From Deltaproteobacteria bacterium (lineage in GTDB: Bacteria > Myxococcota_A > UBA9042): a stretch of DNA of 23,698 nucleotides. Every line of letters starts with the position of its first letter. The stretch's first letter is position 1. The notes beneath the pieces are model-generated. The model ran no database searches. It was not told the DNA's origin and worked only from the letters and a program-made list of their open reading frames with translations. Positions 22,701 to 23,698 of this stretch are shown in pieces. The DNA lies in NCBI GenBank assembly GCA_020632665.1, contig JACKFC010000053.1:1-23698 (forward strand), in the 5' to 3' direction. Both the position numbers and the translations under genes were made by a program.

Positions 22701-23698
22701 GCCCACAAGCTCCGGCTGCACGACGCAGCTGCCCGTCGTCGGCAGGCAGACGTTCACCTTGCACGCGCCGATCCCCGCCTGGCTGCAGCTCACCACCGTC
22801 GCCGGGTTGACCTTGCACGTCGGTTGTTGCCCGGATTTGTCGCAAAAGAGCGTGCCGTTGCAGAGGTCGCCATCGTCCTTGCCAGCACAATCCGCGTCGC
22901 CCTGGCAGCCACAGACCGCCTCGCCGACCGCGCAACCGCCCTTGCCGTCGCAGCCGTCGCCCGCCGTGCACGCCGTGCCGTCGGCGTCGCAAGTCACCCC
23001 CGTCGGCAGGTCGACCAGCCCGCAGACGCCCTTCTTCTTGTCGCAGACGTTCTTCCGGCAGCTCGTATCGTCGACGCTCGGGCAGCTCACCACCGTCTTC
23101 GGGTTCGGCTTGCACACCCCCGTGCCACCCGGACCCGCGACCGGGTTGCAGTAGAGCGTGCCGTTGCAGAGGTCGCCGTCGTCCTTCGCCGCGCAATCAC
23201 CGTCGACCTTGCACGGGCAGATGTCGGTCCCGGGCTTGCAGTGCCCCTTGGCGTCGCAGACGTCGCCGTCGCTGCAGGCGTTGCCGTCGTCGCAGGCCTT
23301 GCCGATCTGCACCGGGACCAGCGGGCATTGGCCGGTCTTCGGCTGGCAGACGCGCTGCCGACACGCGGTATCGTCGACGGTCGGGCAGCTCACCACCGTC
23401 TTCGGGTTCAGCTCGCAGGCGCCGCTCTGCAGGTTGCAGAACAAGGTGCCGTTGCAGAAGTCGCCGTCCTCTTGCCCGGCGCAGTCGGCGTCGCTCTTGC
23501 AGCAGGTCCAGGTCCCCGGGGTGCAGCCGCCCTTGCCGTCGCAGATATCGCCCGTGGTGCAGGCAACGCCGTCGTCGCACGCCGTCCCGGCCGGCTTTCC
23601 GGCCTTGCTGCAGCTGCCGGTCTGTGGCTGGCAGCTGGTGATCGAGCAGGCGCCGTCGCTGCTGGTGTCGCAGGTCTTGATCGTCGCTGGGTTGGTCT
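19797..23698 (-). CDS. giant cysteine-rich / NHL-repeat / DUF1566 surface protein, N-terminus outside the window
   Basis: The frame is open to the right edge (1299 residues visible), so start and signal peptide are missing; the internal TTG at 23444 is not a real start. From the N-terminal side there are cysteine-rich modules (about 23698-21770) of CDDG-x-ACT-x-GD-x-C and CNGTLFC type. Then come NHL/SMP-30-like propeller repeats (about 21750-20800, for example LYIADIDGNRIRRL), one more CDDG module, and two DUF1566/Lcl C-terminal domains (about 20560-20200 and 20150-19800), each with a (W)RLPT-x-x-E-L motif. DUF1566 and CDDG modules are common in secreted proteins of myxobacteria and relatives. 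It is probably a disulfide-rich surface or adhesion protein; the ligand is unknown. Confidence 0.88.
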   Translation of the reverse strand, partial: TNPATIKTCDTSSDGACSITSCQPQTGSCSKAGKPAGTACDDGVACTTGDICDGKGGCTPGTWTCCKSDADCAGQEDGDFCNGTLFCNLQSGACELNPKTVVSCPTVDDTACRQRVCQPKTGQCPLVPVQIGKACDDGNACSDGDVCDAKGHCKPGTDICPCKVDGDCAAKDDGDLCNGTLYCNPVAGPGGTGVCKPNPKTVVSCPSVDDTSCRKNVCDKKKGVCGLVDLPTGVTCDADGTACTAGDGCDGKGGCAVGEAVCGCQGDADCAGKDDGDLCNGTLFCDKSGQQPTCKVNPATVVSCSQAGIGACKVNVCLPTTGSCVVQPELVGAPCDDGDACSGPDACNGKGQCVDGPSLCGCKVDPDCAIFDDGDVCNGGQACVAGGCKATAAPKCDDGNECTTDACDASGGCNNTPVQLNTPCKDDGIACTFDACDALAACKHALVGCLISGTCHSAGPNPGNSCQKCISGQSIWTSVSGSCDDGDNCTDPDTCVGGACKGGAKACDDGQPCTVDTCDKVKGCLFTAQEGVACEDGDPCTAGDVCASGVCKTGAATDCSDDNACTTDACDTASGGCTHLKAKDGAGCVDVFFGAGMCASGGCATPCTAANTGKPCVSGDLCMPHGACNPAQVCEAAGTATVMTWVGKGNVGTHKTGALAQSGLGRPWALAHDQKRRLYLADYYAYKISYVEDGALHDLAGSSTGFADGSGTEAAFGWIESLVVAPDGDLRVGDGARLRRVTPTGKVTTLWNPAVGLKDGPLATAMSRKLGGLTYDSKGRLYFADMENHVIRFIESGEVVTLAGQGKASNADGKGSTAGFNLPGGIAIHPDSGDLYIADIDGNRIRRLQLDGTVTTIAGSGQHGYLDGDLSAGVASVKFAAPASLLFDAQKRLLIADQHSNRIRRLTLGGKVETIAGTGTQAKTNQQKDGVAIQATFGSPIALAMDPYGRVYVADVFPSVVRVLFRGAAEMGPQDGTPCDDGVMCTTDTCKSGKCTSTPNDCGCGPDTEPVVLDNDGVATVACAAQAPIWGKRATSPPSSLYTVAEPVDGKGKVVTDSQTKLMWTQGTTASALSLTAAAAICDASSHGGFGDWRLPTVHELATLVDYAVAFPGPSLDGTVFSGSSGGKHWTATPRSGMTSHAWFVDFTYGGANTSDATLQQAVRCVRNVGSVTAPAKRYTISGDGLSVTDAYTGLIWERKVVGGKNWTGAASHCAGTTTSGKTGWRLPTVAELWSLIDPRFADPPLDPTAFPGASAGLHWTVTPRAGSADKAWALQLAIGYSTTDDAVNQASVRCVHDP
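22563..23473 (-). repeat. about 290-306-base coding repeats of the cysteine-rich modules
   Basis: The plus-strand string GTTGCAGA followed by CGTCGCC-like sequence recurs at 22563, 22857, 23163 and 23451. The spacings of 294, 306 and 288 bases are all multiples of three. Each repeat encodes about 96-102 residues containing CNGTLFC, an NPKTVVSC-type segment and CDDG-type turns. Further modules continue to the right edge and, less regularly, to about 21770. This is typical in-frame module duplication. Confidence 0.75.

Noticed and set aside
21770..23698. Regularly spaced repeats as a possible CRISPR array
   Set aside because: The repeats are about 290-306 bases apart, degenerate and in frame; they encode cysteine-rich protein modules.

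Overview
The window is GC-rich, gene-dense bacterial DNA with 18 supported protein genes, 17 of them on the minus strand. It probably comes from a myxobacterium-like (former deltaproteobacterial) genome. The basis is the GC-rich codon use, the very large secreted protein built of cysteine-rich CDDG-type modules, NHL repeats and two DUF1566 domains, and the D/G-rich lipoprotein linkers. This is inferred from gene content; no rRNA, tRNA or other direct marker is present.

Positions 1-7767 hold a type I restriction-modification operon read leftwards: hsdR, hsdS, an SMC/RecF-like AAA ATPase, a DUF4276 (TOPRIM-like) protein and an AlbA_2/Schlafen-type ATP-binding protein that runs off the left edge. 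All junctions overlap by 1-4 bases. No hsdM is visible; if the system is complete, it should lie beyond position 1. The ATPase/DUF4276/AlbA_2 trio resembles the accessory 'R-linked' genes found inside other type I loci and may be a nested second defence module.

Positions 7854-11195 carry a Tat-exported Rieske lipoprotein, a 430-base gene-free stretch, a six-Asp-box beta-propeller protein paired with a small MoaD/ThiS-like protein, and a secreted YbhB/PEBP-family protein, the only plus-strand gene. The MoaD-like and PEBP genes diverge from a perfect 60-base palindrome with no spacer, which contains promoter-like elements facing both ways.

Positions 11242-19129 are the most interesting part: an eight-gene, mostly overlapping minus-strand operon. 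Four of its products (PEP-synthase-like kinase, APS-kinase-like kinase, class I glutamine amidotransferase and LicC-like cytidylyltransferase) match the four enzyme types of the Campylobacter jejuni cytidine-diphosphoramidate pathway (Cj1418, Cj1415, Cj1417, Cj1416), which makes the donor for the O-methyl phosphoramidate capsule decoration. With them are a CDP-glycerol glycerophosphotransferase-like enzyme (possible phosphoramidate transferase), a formyltransferase-fold enzyme, a DHH phosphoesterase (possible 3',5'-bisphosphonucleotide recycling) and an unrecognised 222-residue protein. I read this as a candidate phosphoramidate surface-modification system with tailoring different from Campylobacter.

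Positions 19193-23698 hold a rhodanese-type lipoprotein and the 3' part of the giant cysteine-rich/NHL/DUF1566 protein, whose start lies beyond the right edge.
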